Shown: in pieces, positions 11,058 through 23,139 of the stretch | How positions within the stretch are numbered: position 1 is the stretch's first letter | Layout of the letters: each line of letters begins with the position of its first letter | DNA from: Atherix ibis | Taxonomy: Eukaryota; Arthropoda; Insecta; Diptera; Athericidae | Length of the DNA stretch: 64,000 bases | NCBI GenBank assembly: GCA_958298945.1 | Contig: OY282605.1 | Span: 33,086,811 to 33,150,810, forward strand | Direction: 5' to 3' | Program-made: the position numbers and the translations under genes | The notes under the pieces: generated by a model | Seen by the model: only the letters and a program-made list of their open reading frames with translations | What the model was told of the DNA's origin: nothing | The model's database searches: none

Positions 11058-11724
11058 CTCAACCCAAAAGTGGAGTATTATTTTCAGTACTCCTAATTTT
11101 ATGCAATCATCATTTTAGAATATTTTGTTCGTAATTGTTTACTATAAGTAATTGGTATGCACACAATTCCGGCAATAACTGCAAACTGCAATAACTATCA
11201 AAAATTTACGAAATTCGACTAAATCAACCAATTAAATACAATTGTAATTAAATTTATTATTACTAAATGATGTTTTATTTAATGTTTTACTATAACTAAA
11301 AATAATCTATTCACTTACTTAATAAAAAAATTTAATTTAAACTGTACCAAAAAAAAATGCTGCCACATAACAGAACACTGAATTGTGTGGCAGTACTTCA
11401 ATGGCAATGACAAAATCTAAATAAAATCTAATTCGACGATAAAAAAGTCAGAGTTTTGTGCATTCCTAAAAGATTGGAAGGGTTTTAAAATTTCGGCATT
11501 GACCATTAGATGCTATTTTCAGTTGTTGCCGGAATTGTGTTCCTACCTTTAAGTCGCTCTTATTGAGTTTATAATGATTTATTTTTGTTATTATTTTTAA
11601 ATTTATTTATTAATAAAAATATTATTAAATTTGTTATATTATAAAATGTAATGTTTAATATTAATAACACAGGGTGGGTTAAATGTTGGTTTTATAGAGT
11701 ATAAGAATAGACAATCGCCGTATA
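11058..11724. other. 3' flank of the nested gene
   Basis: AT-rich, with an AATAAA at 11321. No gene or repeat is recognised apart from runs of A and T. Confidence 0.35.
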
Positions 11725-12966
11725 TGATGTCTGTTCAAAAAGTATCGCGAATTTTGAATTTCTGCGGTTACGTAGTCGTATATTCGATTTTCGATTTTTT
11801 GTGCCGTTATGTTGGTACTCATGTATCGCACATATGCAAACAAGTTCGGCCATTTTGAATTTTCAATTAATTTTTGACAGCTGCTTTGCTTGCACGTATT
11901 TTGGCTCGTCTTCGATTTTTGCCCATTCAAAAAAATTGATCAAAGAAACTGTATGAAATTTTGTATGAAAAACAAAATTAATTGCGCCGACGCATTCTGA
12001 ATGTTGACTGTGGCATATGGTGAAGCTACCTTGGACTGAAGCAACGTTTATTGGTGATACAAAATGTTCTCAGAGGGCCGAGAAAAATGTTCTCAGAGGG
12101 CACGTCAACAACAGACGAAAACATTGATGAAGTGAAGAAAATAGTATTGGCCAAGCGTTGAATCACCGTTAAAGAAGTTGCTAAGGACTTAAACATATCG
12201 ATTGGCTCGTGCCATTCGATTTTTACCGATGATTTGGCTGAGATGGGTCCCCGCGAAATTCGTACCAAAATTGCTCAGTTTCTAAGTAGTTAAGGATCTG
12301 TTCGACTCTGTCCGCGACGATCTAAATTTGCTCCAGAGGGTCATAACTGATGGCGAATCATGGTTTTATGGTTATGACGTGCAAACCAAAGCTCAATCAT
12401 CCCAATGGAAGCTGTGGAACGAGCCAAGACGGAAAAAAGAGCGCCAAGTTCGGTCGAATGTGAAGGTTTTGCTTACAGTTTTCTTCGATTGCAGGGGCAT
12501 GGTGCATCATGAGTTCTGCCACAGGGTAGAACGGTCAATAAGGAATAGTACCTGTAAGTTATGCACAAGTTGCGCGAAGCAATCCACCAGAAACGCCCGG
12601 ATTTGTGAAAGAACAAAAATTGGCTTTTGCCATTTTTGGCCAAAAACAACACACTAATAATGCCGCAGTAACCGTATTCTCCAGACCGTATTCCCAAGAC
12701 TTTTTCTTGTTCTCCAGACCGTAAGAGCCCCATGAAAGGACGACGCTATGCTACGATTGAGGAGATAAAGACGGCATCGAAAGAGAAGCTGAACAAGATC
12801 ACAAAAAATTATTTTTCGAAGTGCTTTGATAATTGGAAAAAACGTTGGCACAAGTGTAGAATGTCTGGTGGGGATTACTTTGAAGAAGACAAAATAGATA
12901 TTTATGAATAAATAAATAATTAAAAAAAAAAACACAAAATTCGCGATACTTTTTGAACAGACGTCG
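11725..12966 (+). mobile_element. Mariner A2, dead, near full length
   Basis: The terminal repeats (TGATGTCTGTTCAAAAAG, and inverse at 12930-12966) are flanked by TA. The frame is broken many times. The D1 box has become TDGESW. The 45-base D2 deletion seen in A1 is present near 12630. The region after the helix-turn-helix carries the local rearrangement shared with A3 (duplicated ATGTTCTCAGAGGGC, about 30 bases lost). The C-terminal part (KRWHKC, GGDYFEEDKIDIYE) is readable. It sits in the same CalpC intron as the nested gene. Confidence 0.9.
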
Positions 12967-14863
12967 TATATGTAAGAATTTTATTGAAACCAAAAAATCC
13001 CACAAAATTGCGATGAACCAAAAACCTTCTCTGCCAACTCTATTAACTTAAAATTAAACTACAAAACCCAGTTATTTTACATGCATATCAAAAGCTTTTA
13101 AATTAAAAGAAAAAATTCATTTTACTTTGCAAAATTATTAAAATTTAATACAAATACTTTGGTTAACAAAAAAAACAAAGAATAATGAACGAAAGTACAA
13201 ATCAAAAAGTTAATGAAAATCTTTTTTTAACTGTTTTGTACCTGACATCTATTTTTTAGTTATCGAACTAAAAAACAAATTCTTGGTGGACTGAGCTTAT
13301 TTTACCCTTCAATTAGTAGTTTTGATATATCGAATGTAAAGAATTGGTTTCGTAGGGCTAGATTTTTTAATATTGTATTTTAAGTTATTTTAAAAGTGAA
13401 ATTATTATAAAAAGTGAGGTGAATATGAATAATTATAGAAAATGAACTATTCAGTTAAAAATTCTTTGAGTTAAGCATAATTTCATTTAGGCTAGTTATT
13501 GGTAAAAGTTATAGTTGCTCATCATTCAACTAATTTTATTTGGAGTTTGAATACTCTAAGTGCGCAACATTGAATATAAACAGATGATTAGTGGTGATCA
13601 GATTGACGTGCCAATGACGGTCGCCTGATTATTTTCCGGTGGGGGTTTTATTGGTTTTATATTTTCACGTTGTTAAAAATTGTACTTATTAATGTACAAT
13701 ACTTTTTTTGGAAAAATCCAAGGTAAGTGTCCTTTAAAAATTAATTATAACAATACAATTAAAAATCAATTTATAAATTTGCATACTAAATTCAGTGAGC
13801 ATTAATATAGGGTATTATAACTCAATGCTTACATACTATTCCAACTAAAAGCTAAAGCTGCTTCCATTGGAAAATAATTTTTTATTTTAGATAAATTGAC
13901 CCTATCTAAAAGTGATGCCTTTGAACAGTATGCATGTATGGGTAGCTTTAATGTAAGGCTTCAACTTGGAGCTTAAATTGTCTTTCCTTATACTCCATAA
14001 TCTAAGGTCAAAACAAAGATGTCATGAATTTTTTCTAGACTACTTCAAAATTTGACAGCTGTCAAATATAAAGTAGTTTTTAATAATAAAACCGCACCAA
14101 ACATTGACTTTTTTTTTAGGATGCATCGGTTTGCCATCGAAAATAGTTTTCAATAAAATCGTCAAATCTGGGGCTGAGATAATATTTACGAAGAACCGAT
14201 AATATTTACGAAGAACCTCATAATATTTACGAAGAACCGATGAATTTTAAAATTAGTCACAGATCGGTGGAATTTTTGATTCATTTTTCTTCAGAAATGA
14301 TCGTGAAGACCCCATTTTTTTCTGAATGATAAACTTTTTGTAACTGAAATTAATTGAATTGAATGTAAATGATCCGGAGTTCCAATAAGAAGGCGCTACG
14401 AGCCACACAGCACGGTAAAACATCGGTTTTTATTGAGCACTAAATTCGATGATCGAATAAGATCTTCCAATACGATACCATTAGACATTTTTCTTTGAGA
14501 CTTTTTTAACATCCAAGAATACAAAAAATTAGCCTTTCATTAATTTCATCGTTCGGATGCAAACTGAGGTTTTGGTGGTCATATTATTTTTTATAAATAA
14601 TTGTACTAGATTTAACTTTAATTTTCAATAAAAAATTTCCCATGTTTGCTGACGATATGTGTTTTTTTTTTTCAGATTAAAAAAAAAACCACTAAGAGAT
14701 AATCCACTCACTCTTAATAATAACGACTAGGCAACTTTAACTAAGTGACTGGGATCAATTTTATTTAATTTTTTTTTATATATTGTTTAATTTAAAAAAA
14801 TTACCATTTTGAATAAAACAAAAAAAAACTATATTTTATGGTGAAGAAATTTTGAAAACTTAC
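12967..14863. other. CalpC intron stretch, no gene seen
   Basis: AT-rich DNA without a supported coding frame or terminal repeats. It holds one short tandem repeat at 14178-14241 and homopolymer runs near 14660-14700 and 14765-14830, close to the next exon. Confidence 0.4.
14178..14241. repeat. Three-copy 20-21-bp direct repeat
   Basis: ATAATATTTACGAAGAACC occurs three times head to tail with two-base variable joints (GA, GA, TC). It looks like recent local slippage. Confidence 0.85.
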
Positions 14864-15147
14864 CAAAACTCGCCTTCATGTTGCGATCGAGACGCTAGCA
14901 ATTCTCGATCCCTCTCGCTTAATGCATTCCATTCCCAGCTCCTTTCAGACCATGCACCACTCCAAACGCCACCATATTCACCACCAGCCCAAGGACTGCG
15001 CAATCGTACAAGATTTGTATCGTTTGGATTAGAGCTTGAGTCTGAAGAATCGGATGGTGGGGTGGTACGAACTCTAGCTAGCCCAGTTACACAATATGGA
15101 TGCTCGAGAAGGAGTCCGCCGGTTCGTCTGCGTTTCGTTCCTTTGTC
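14864..15147 (-). CDS. CalpC: CalpC exon: His site kept, Asn site lost
   Basis: Visible residues 245-338. The catalytic His block reads LEHPYCVTGL with His 260 in place. The Asn block reads LVRLRSPWAGGEYGG, with Ser 295 where active calpains have Asn in LRNPWG. A Ser/Asp-rich insertion (residues 273-289) sits between them. The C-terminal part (WEWNALSERDRELLAS) matches the end of the protease domain. The acceptor is ACTATAG, and the donor GTAAGT follows a split Trp codon completed in the next exon 7.2 kb away. Confidence 0.9.
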
Positions 15148-15217
15148 CTATAGTTAAGGAAAAGTAGTCGAGATGGAATTAGTAAGGTGCGCCTCTGTCG
15201 AATTAGCACCTACTTAC

Positions 15218-15371
15218 ACTTCCTGTTATGGCAAGCAGCAGTGTGGATCGAGGTACAGCACCACCCAAAAGCGGTGCACTAGGCGGAACACTCTGCACAA
15301 CAGCTCCGGTGAGGTCTTGTATTGCACGTCCAACAGTCCCATATTTAAGGAATGCATACCCACCGTACAAT
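15218..15371 (-). CDS. CalpC: CalpC exon: protease-like domain before the His site
   Basis: Visible residues 193-244. It begins LYGGYAFLKYGTVGRAIQDL, matching the family's LNG.Y.AL..G....A..DLTG block. A Pro/Ser-rich segment and LLLAITGS follow. Introns of 99 bp upstream and 70 bp downstream have canonical ends, and phases match on both sides (2 in, 0 out). The ordinary calpain Cys/Thr-rich GCSI strand is altered. Confidence 0.88.
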
Positions 15372-15470
15372 CTAAATAATAGTAATTGATCATAATTGAT
15401 GCTAGTACATAATCATGTGCAAATGTAATAGAAGAAGAAGAAGAGAAAAATAAATGAAAATTCATTTTAC

Positions 15471-15611
15471 TTTGCATAGGCTTTCTCCAAAAGTGCTGCC
15501 CAGAAAACGTCTGCTTGGGCACAATGCATGTAGGCCGGTCTGTCATCTCTCGTGGGTAGGCGATCGTCAACACGTATTTCTACCCAACGTCCCCATTGCC
15601 AGAATCGAAAT
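15471..15611 (-). CDS. CalpC: CalpC exon: protease-like domain, central part
   Basis: Visible residues 146-192. It carries the calpain stretch RFWQWGRWVEIRVDDRLPTR followed by HCAQADVFWAALLEKAYAK, matching the family's FW.YG.W..V.VDD.LPT and EFW..LLEKAYAK blocks almost without gaps. The acceptor is TTGTTAG and the donor is AAA/GTAAAA. The DNA is more GC-rich than the surrounding intron, as expected for constrained coding sequence. Confidence 0.9.
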
Positions 15612-17299
15612 CTAACAAATTATAAATTATCATAAATAGAAAATGCATTAATATTCGGATTATTACGAGTAATATAAAATAGGGCGAGAAAATTAATCCA
15701 ACAAATAACGATGCTAGATGATGGCCGAAATCGATACAAGAGGAGGTACAACAGTGCTGCTAATAAGACGACAAAGTTGAAAAGTTATAATTCAATTTAA
15801 ATCTAAGATCGCCTTCAAGATGGTATCTTAGGTGTAGTTAGTTAGTCTTGATGATTACTCGTTAGAGTGGGAGTAGAGTAATAATTTTCGTTAAAACGAG
15901 AAGATTTTCCAACTTGCACGTATCGAACTTAATATTATATAATATTGGTTTTTTTTTATGAATAGAAAAAAATAATTATTTTTATAATGCCTAAGCCTTG
16001 AGTGAGTAGCTGACATTTGAAGTTGGCAGCAACAGAATCATTGATTATCTTGCGCTCGTAATGGTACGAGTATACGTACTGAACCGACTTGCTTATTACA
16101 TAACTGAATTGTTCACCGCAAAATCTAATTGCCTTGTGGGGAGATACACATATTTAGTTAAAATGCAGGTTGAAGTCCATCCAGGTGAATTGTTGTGGAA
16201 TTGTAATTTGGGCATATTGTGAGATTGTGCAAAGAACTTTATGGAAAAGTAGTAATTTTAAAACTGGGTGGGTGTGACATCAACTGGGCTGTATTTTAAT
16301 TTGACGGTGTGGTGTGACTGTTTGGCAGACGAATGGCTTGATGGCTTGATGGCTTACCTATTCGCGAACTCCTTTAGGTCTATAATGGCAATTACTTTTG
16401 ATAAACAGCTCACTGTGTTTTAATGATTTCGATGTAATGATCTGCTTTTTCGGTTTACAGTTGAACGATGTGATTACAGTCACATTTCCACCAAAGTAAT
16501 AAGTTCGAATCTGAACGAAATAACGGCTCCAGGTTTTTATTGTAATTTGTTGATTACGTATATTGATGACATGTGCGACAGAGTTTTCTTTGGGGGCGTT
16601 AAGGAAAATACAAGTTCAGCGATAATAAGACTCTGGCGCAGCCATGGGAACAGTTTTGGCTTTTCTTTCATTTAATTCATCCTAATTTGTTGTATAGCGA
16701 TTATGTGCCCACAAGTTTACCTTTCACATTTCATGCCAATATAATTAACAATTGTTTTTGATTTAAAGTTAGAATGCAAGAAATCGACTGAAATTTACGA
16801 CAGGTATTATAATATTATCACTTAGTAGGTATATACACATATGACCATTTACTAATGCGTTCATTCAAATTCAAATCGAAACTGATGGCATGTAAATGGT
16901 TCGAAATAAAGAGTTTTCATTTAGACTAAGGTGTACGTAGGCGTTTAAACATTTGTTACGGTTAAGTGAGCTTTTATTCATCAATTACAAATAATTTTAG
17001 TTTTACTTTAAAATATTTATTTACCTGTATCGAAATGTTAAGTCTTTAATTTTTTTTTATGTTGTATATACACTGTTAAAATGTATATTTTTTAAGATAT
17101 TCTAACTATAATGTATTATCCAATTTGTACTTTAAAAATTAAATTGAAAAAAAAATTCATTTAAAATTTAGATTTTTATAAACATTTTTTTTTCTTAAAT
17201 TGAGTAAATTTTAAAAAGAGGTTATGGTTAAAAATTTCGTCAGAGATTAAGCTTATTGCTTCCTTTTTGTATACGTTACTATGCCGAAATTGTTGTATA
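15612..17299. other. CalpC intron stretch, no gene seen
   Basis: Moderately AT-rich and largely non-repetitive between 15980 and 16930, with a GATGGCTT triplet near 16336-16360. No coding frame, RNA gene or element ends were recognised. Regulatory content is possible but unsupported. Confidence 0.35.
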
Positions 17300-18553
17300 C
17301 GACGTCTATTCAAAAAGTATCGCGAATTTTGAATTTCCGCGGGTTACGTATATTTGATTTTTTGTGGTGTTATGATGGTACTCATGTCTCTCACTTATGC
17401 CGATAAGTTCGGCCATTTTGAATGTTCGGTTCAATTTCGACAGCTGCTTTGCTTGCACATGTTTTGGCTCGTCTTCGATTTTTGCCCATTCCAAAAAATG
17501 AATCAAATTTTGTGTGAAAAACAAAATTAATTGCTCGGAAGCATTCCGCATGTTGACTGTGGCATATGGTGAAGCTACCTTAGACCGAAGCAACGTTTAT
17601 TGGTGGTACAAAATGTTCTCAGAGGGCCGAGAAGAATGTTCTCAGAGGGCACGTCAACAACAGACAAAAACATTGATAAAGTGAAGAAAATAGTATTGGC
17701 CAATCGTCGAATCACCGTTAGAGAAGTTGCTGAAGACTTAAACATGTCGATTGGCTCGTGCCATTCGATTTTTACCAATGATTTGGCGTGAGACGGGTCG
17801 CCGCGAAATTCGTACCAAAATTGCTAAATTTCGAGCAAAAACAGCATCGCATTAACATTGCTAAAGAGCTGTTGGACTCTGTCCGCGACGAACCAAATTT
17901 GCTCCAGAGGATCATAACCGGTAACAAATCATGGTTTTATGGTTATAACGTGGTAACCAAAGCTCAATCATCTAAATGAAAGCTGCCGCACGAGCCAAGA
18001 CCGAAAAAAGCGCGCCAAGTTCGGTCGAATGTGAAGGTTTTGGTTACAGTTTTCTTCGATTGCAGGGGCGTGGTCCATCATAAGTTCTTGCCACAGGGTA
18101 GAACGGTCAATAGGGAATATTACCTGCTAGTTATGTGCAAGTTGCGCGAAGTAGTCCGCCAGAAACGCCTGGATTTGTGGAAGAATAAAAATTGACTTTT
18201 GCACCATGATAACGCCCCTGCTCCCGCATCGTTGCTTGTGCGCGAATTTTTGGCAAAAAACAACACACTAATAATGCCGCAGCCACCGTATTCCTCAGAT
18301 CTGGCCCTCGATGACTTTTTCTTGTTACCAAAACTGAAGAGACCCATGAAAGGACGACGGTACGCTACGATTGAGCTGAACAAGATCACAAAAAATTATT
18401 TTTTGAAGTGCTTCGAGGATTGGAAAAAACATTGGCACAAGTGTATAATATCTTGAGGGGATTACTTTGAAGGGGACAAAATAGATAATCATGAATAAAT
18501 AAATAATTTTTGAAAAAAACACAAAATTCACGATACTTTTTGAACAGACCTCG
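17300..18553 (+). mobile_element. Mariner A3, dead, keeps the D2 box
   Basis: It begins CGACGTCTATTCAAAAAG after TA and ends GAACAGACCTCG; the right flank is TC, so that target-site TA has mutated. D1 is TGNKSW (Asp to Asn). D2 is intact (HHDNAPAPASLL near 18202). D3 is DLALDDFFLL. It shares the duplicated ATGTTCTCAGAGGGC rearrangement with A2. Several frameshifts and stops. Confidence 0.9.
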
Positions 18554-18559
18554 TCTACA

Positions 18560-19070
18560 AGAAGCCATTGTATCCGTGAAAAGTGTCCGCCTAGTGTGCA
18601 TTTATGTCTAAAGGTATCATTGTCCTGTATTTCTTTAAAAATAAAGAAGGACAGACCGTTTCCGGCAGTTCTGAACGTTGTAGGTTGTATGATAAGTAAC
18701 TGTTTTTCATCCTAAACATAGAGATTTTAATTTGGACTATATGTGGTTTTAATAAGATAATGCCAAAATTAACATAACATGGCAAAATAAAGAATTTTCT
18801 GAGAGAAATAATCTCAGTGTAGAATTTTGATATTTGGCCTTCAAGATCGTACAATTTGACGCAATTGGATTTTTTCATAAGGCTATTATAAAAAACTTGT
18901 GCAGAAGATACACATACGCCATTTGGATCCTACAGCCAAACGGCCTTTAATCTGCATTTGGATGCTGATTTTTCGAGAAAAAAATTTGGAGTCTCATTTC
19001 TCGGTCGAAAAATTTGTGTCGGAAAAACTGAAAAAATTATATAGTTGAAAACCGTTGAAAACCGACCACG
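18560..19070 (+). mobile_element. Family T relic T2
   Basis: The plus strand has GSSERCRLYDK-, FNKIMPKLT- and FDIWPSRSYNLTQLDFF-like pieces (18660-18880). These correspond to the NSEHYGRMI, FQQDGATCH and GDVNWPPRSCDLTPLDFF blocks of a Tc1/mariner-superfamily transposase. A second fragment (18900-19020) is near-identical in pattern to 20720-20840. Confidence 0.5.
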
Positions 19071-19079
19071 TGGATATAT

Positions 19080-19560
19080 TTTTGCTATTGATTTTTTGAG
19101 CAAAATTTTCTTTAACTATCAAGCTTCCATGTTATTGTATATTTTTTAAGATATTCTAACTATAATAGATGATCCAATTTGTGGTTTAAAAATTAAACTT
19201 AAAAAAAAATATATTTTGAATTTAGATTTTTATAAATATCTTCTTTTATTAAATTGAGTAAATTTTGCCATTTTTGCAAATAATAACATCGTTAAAATTA
19301 CTATCATGGGACTTTTTGCTGGACTTTTTTTTAATCAAAAATTTTTAGGTAATTTTGCATAAATTTTTTGTATATTTCGAATGTTGTTATGCAGCCATTA
19401 ATTGGCGGAAGTTGATTTTTTAAAAAGCTCAAATTAATTAAATAACATGTTTTTGTAAGTCAATTTAACCAAATCGAATCTTGAAATTGTATGTCCTGGG
19501 AACTTTTTTATTGAAGCTGGCATAAATTGTTTTTGTGTGATAAGTAAACTTTTGCTCTAA
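19080..19560 (-). mobile_element. Family T relic T3
   Basis: The minus strand of 19300-19560 parallels 8261-8520 and 31160-31470 (GGGACTTTTTGCTGGAC start, GTCCTGGGAAC block). No readable frame remains. Confidence 0.4.
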
Positions 19561-20539
19561 TTAACACTTTTCTTCATTTATGTTCGTTCAGTTATTGTCA
19601 ATATTTATTCTTGATGTGTTCAAATTTCAACAAAAAAAAAAAAACTTTCAGAAAAAGTTCTCATGCATTGTGGTCTTGTTAAATTTACTATTTGATTAAT
19701 TAACAGGAAGAAAAGAAAGACCGGATTTAGAAAATTTGGATTCATTTCGGTTTCCGTTTTAGAGGGAATGAAAAATTGGATCTGTCGATCTTAAGAGCGA
19801 TTTAATAAATGAGAAAATATACAAAAAAAAAATAATAATAAATTGTATCAGATTTTCCCATTCACCAACTTGGTTTTGATTTTTATTATTTTTTTTTTTA
19901 GATTTTCTTAAGGTTTGGTCCAAAGTATTAAGACTCAATTAAGGTCATAAACTTCTGAATATAATCGGATCATTTTCACTTTTCTAAGATATTTTGTAGA
20001 CTACAAATGGGTGCATGCTGAGTCTCAGAAATATGTATACTGGAAGTAAAGTATAAATTCGCTAATAAAAGATTTACTGATTGCGTAAATTCCATTCAAA
20101 TGTGAAATAATCGACTTAGATTTAATTAAACCATTCAGGGAAAAGTAATACCAGTAAGCTCACCTATCCAGATCTTGAGCCTCGTTTAATCTTTCTACAA
20201 TGTGTACAGTTTTGGTTCTCATGCAATTTACATATAAAACGTGATGTACAATTTAAGATAGCAGAAATATTGATGCTTAGACTAACCCTTCGACAATGTT
20301 GCATTTATGGAAAATATTTGAAGCCACACCAGGCACAGCTTTATGGCTTAACCAGATACTCGAAGAGTAGTTAATATTTTCCATTGTAGCAGGTACTGAA
20401 AGTTACTAGGCTCAACTTTCATTTTAATACTAAATAGGAAATTAATACTTATTGTATAGATTTTAATATAAATATGACATATTTAATATTTAAGAAACTA
20501 GTAACATAATTAAAGATATTTGGAAATTATCCAAATAGG

Positions 20540-21200
20540 ATATTATGTTAATTAGAATTTTTCCATGTGATGATCATACAGAAGTATCTATTTAGTAGTT
20601 TTCAAAATATACCTCTATTATTTGGCAATTTTTATATTATTATATTATCTAAAATAAAATTTATTTATAATAAAGTTTGCCATTTTATAATAATGATTAA
20701 AAATTTTATCAAACTTGTGGAGAAGATACGCTGTTTGGGTCCTATCTTCTGTACGGCGTATGTTTTGTTTTTGGATGCTGATTTTTTGAAAAAAAAAATT
20801 TTTTTGAGTCCCATTTCTCGGTCGAAAAAATTTTCGTCGACTGTAAAAGAGCCATTGTATTCACAAAAAGTGGCGTTTTTGGTGTGCATTTTGGTCTGAC
20901 GATGTCATAGGATCGTATTTTCTTGAAAATTACCAAGGGAAGACCGTTACCGTCAATTCTGCCCACTATGAGCACATGATTTTAATCTTAACTATATTTG
21001 GTTTTAATAAAAAATTACCACAAGCTACAACATATAACAAATATTAATTTTATTGTGCAAATAAATATCAGGATTTTTTCGGTCGACGTAATTTCGAGAT
21101 TTGATGTTGTCAATTGACCTCCAAGATCGTGCGATTTGTTGTCGTCGTTTGACTTTTTGGTCGACGTCTTAAAATATTGGATCGTGTTTAATTTTTAAAT
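20540..21200 (+). mobile_element. Family T relic T4
   Basis: One of the clearest relics. In one plus frame 20875-21010 reads FWCAFWSDDVIGSYFLENY, then GKTVTVNSAHYEHMI; after a gap a VNxPPRSCDL block appears at 21108-21140. This is the middle of a Tc3-like transposase. No ends were found. Confidence 0.6.
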
Positions 21201-21589
21201 TTAAAAAAAAATTCATAATATTTTAACTTTACAGAATTTAAAAACTAAAAACCATCAAGTATTAGCCGAATTACAGCCCAAATATAGAATTATTCATTTT
21301 GCGGTATTGAAAATAATTTTCTATTATTTGGGAATACTTAAAACTTAACATTATTTTGTAAAAAAAATTTTTATTTAAAAATTTGCCATTTTACAAAAAT
21401 AGTCAATAATTTTTTTTTTACGAAACTGTAATTACTTTTAACAAAATTGCAAAGTATATCATAGCCAAGAGTCGAGCTTTAAAGGGAGGTTAAGGTTAAA
21501 AATTTATTAAGAGATGAAGCTTATTGGTTTCTTTGTGTATACGTATACATAATTGTTGTATATTAGTCTCTAAACTTTATAAGTAATCA

Positions 21590-21860
21590 TAAAGACGCCA
21601 TTGTATTCGCGAAAAGTGATCACCTAGTTTGCATTTGGGTCTAAAAATATTCTTGTTCTTTGAAAATGAAGGAGATACCGTTTCCGGGAGTTCTGAACAT
21701 TGTAGGTCGTATGATAAATAACTGTTTTTGATCCTAAATATCAAAATTTTAATTTCGACTATATATAGTTTTAATAAAACAATGCCAAAAGCAACGTAAC
21801 ACACCAAAATGAAGGATTTACCAGTAATTGACGCAATTGCACTTTTTTTATGAGACTATT
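21590..21860 (+). mobile_element. Family T relic T5
   Basis: Same transposase segment as T4, shifted over several frames: FAFGSKNI, a block corresponding to FFENEGDTVSGSSEHCRSYDK, and NKTMPKAT where FQQDGATCHTA is expected. Confidence 0.55.
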
Positions 21861-22019
21861 TAAAAAATTGTATAGTTGAAATTATATTCATCTTAATCCT
21901 CTGAAATAGTTGAAATTCGGCCACGTGGCTACATTTTTGTTGCTGATATTTCGAAATAAAAATTTGTCATATATAAGGCTCTAAAAAACCTCATTTAAAT
22001 AAGTTATTATAAAAACGTC

Positions 22020-22520
22020 ATTGTATTTTCAAAAAGATATTTTTTATTGTTCATTTTGTTCTGAAGGTGTCATTGGCGGTTACTTCTTTGAAGGTGAAAA
22101 AGGAGGGGCCTTTCGAACCAATTTTGAATACTATGGCCGTATGATAACTAACTGTTTTCAGCCTGAACTTAAAGATTTAAATCTGAATTGTATGTGTTTT
22201 TAACAAAACGGTCCCATAAGCCATAAAATATATTTAGTTTTATTTCCTTAAAAAATTCCCAACACTTGTAATATCGCGATTTGGTAATGTTAATTGGACT
22301 CAAAAATTGTACGATTTAATGCCGTTGAACCATTTCTTTGAAAATTGTATTTATGCGCAGAATTTTTAATTTAAGAGCATTGAAAAACTAACATCTATCA
22401 AGTGATAGCCGAATTATAATATGAAATTTGCAAAAAATTCAATAAAAATAACGTCGAAGGGAACGCGTCCTTCAAGAATTCTCGCGGCATTCATAGTTTA
22501 TGCATAATGGCAAATTTTAG
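22020..22520 (+). mobile_element. Family T relic T6
   Basis: 22021-22203 stays open in one frame: CSFCSEGVIGGYFFEGEKGG, then YYGRMITNCFQPELKDLNLN. This is the family's GVIGPYFFE..YREMI.FWPELEDMDL stretch. A decayed VNWxxKxCDLMPL block follows near 22290-22335, and a tail (CCTTCAAGAATTCTCGCGGC, near 22468) recurs at 56146. Confidence 0.65.
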
Positions 22521-22936
22521 GAAATAAAAAAAATTATTAAAAATCTGATTTATGACATGTACTTTATTTTCCAAAGCATTAATTCAATAACTTTTTATAT
22601 TCTTGTAAGAAAGAATTTTTCAAAAAAATTCTAAACTTTCATAAATAAATTAAAATTTAATAAGAATCCAAATTTTAGGTGCTTTTAGTTAACTTTTTAC
22701 TTTTCGAAGCACAAATTTGATAATCTTTCGTATAAAAATATTGATTTTGAAAAATCTAATTTGATTTTCGATATTGATTTGTTCGAATATAATACATTAT
22801 TTAATAATAGTTTCGAAGATTTTATTGAAAGTTAAACTTGGAAAAAGGCAACAACAAAAGATTAGATGAATTTGTGCATGCGAAAATACCTGCAGTGACA
22901 TTTTCAGTTTTCGATTTAGTGCATGGAGAGACCCAC

Positions 22937-23139
22937 CTAAACATTCCACAGTATCCATTGGCAGCATCGAATGTTTGTTCGGGCGGTGCAACACGTTCCA
23001 GAAGTCGTGGGAACTGTGATAGACATCCGATCGCCGCCAGCAGATTCGGATCTCCAGGGCCGACTGGTTCAGGCAGCTCACGTGATGTTAGAATGGAACC
23101 ACCTGGTGAGAGTCGAAATTGTGGTCTCGAACACATATC
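22937..23139 (-). CDS. CalpC: CalpC exon: dead catalytic Cys region
   Basis: Visible residues 79-145. It aligns with the calpain block around the catalytic cysteine. Active calpains read GDCWLLAAI; this reads GDPNLLAAIGCL, with Pro 109 where the nucleophile should be and Asn 110 in place of Trp. The downstream part (LLERVAPPEQTFD, NGYCGMF) is well conserved, so the exon is under constraint and not a pseudogene. The phase-2 end (AG, then donor GTGGGT) joins the next exon to read CGMFRFRFWQWG. It stands alone between introns of 12.9 and 7.3 kb. Confidence 0.88.

Noticed and set aside
14852..15157. 101-codon plus-strand frame
   Set aside because: It is the antisense shadow of the CalpC exon at 14864-15147, whose minus-strand reading is clearly calpain.
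20567..20899. 110-codon plus-strand frame
   Set aside because: Hydrophobic translation of AT-rich DNA over family T relic T4; the transposase-like reading is in another frame.
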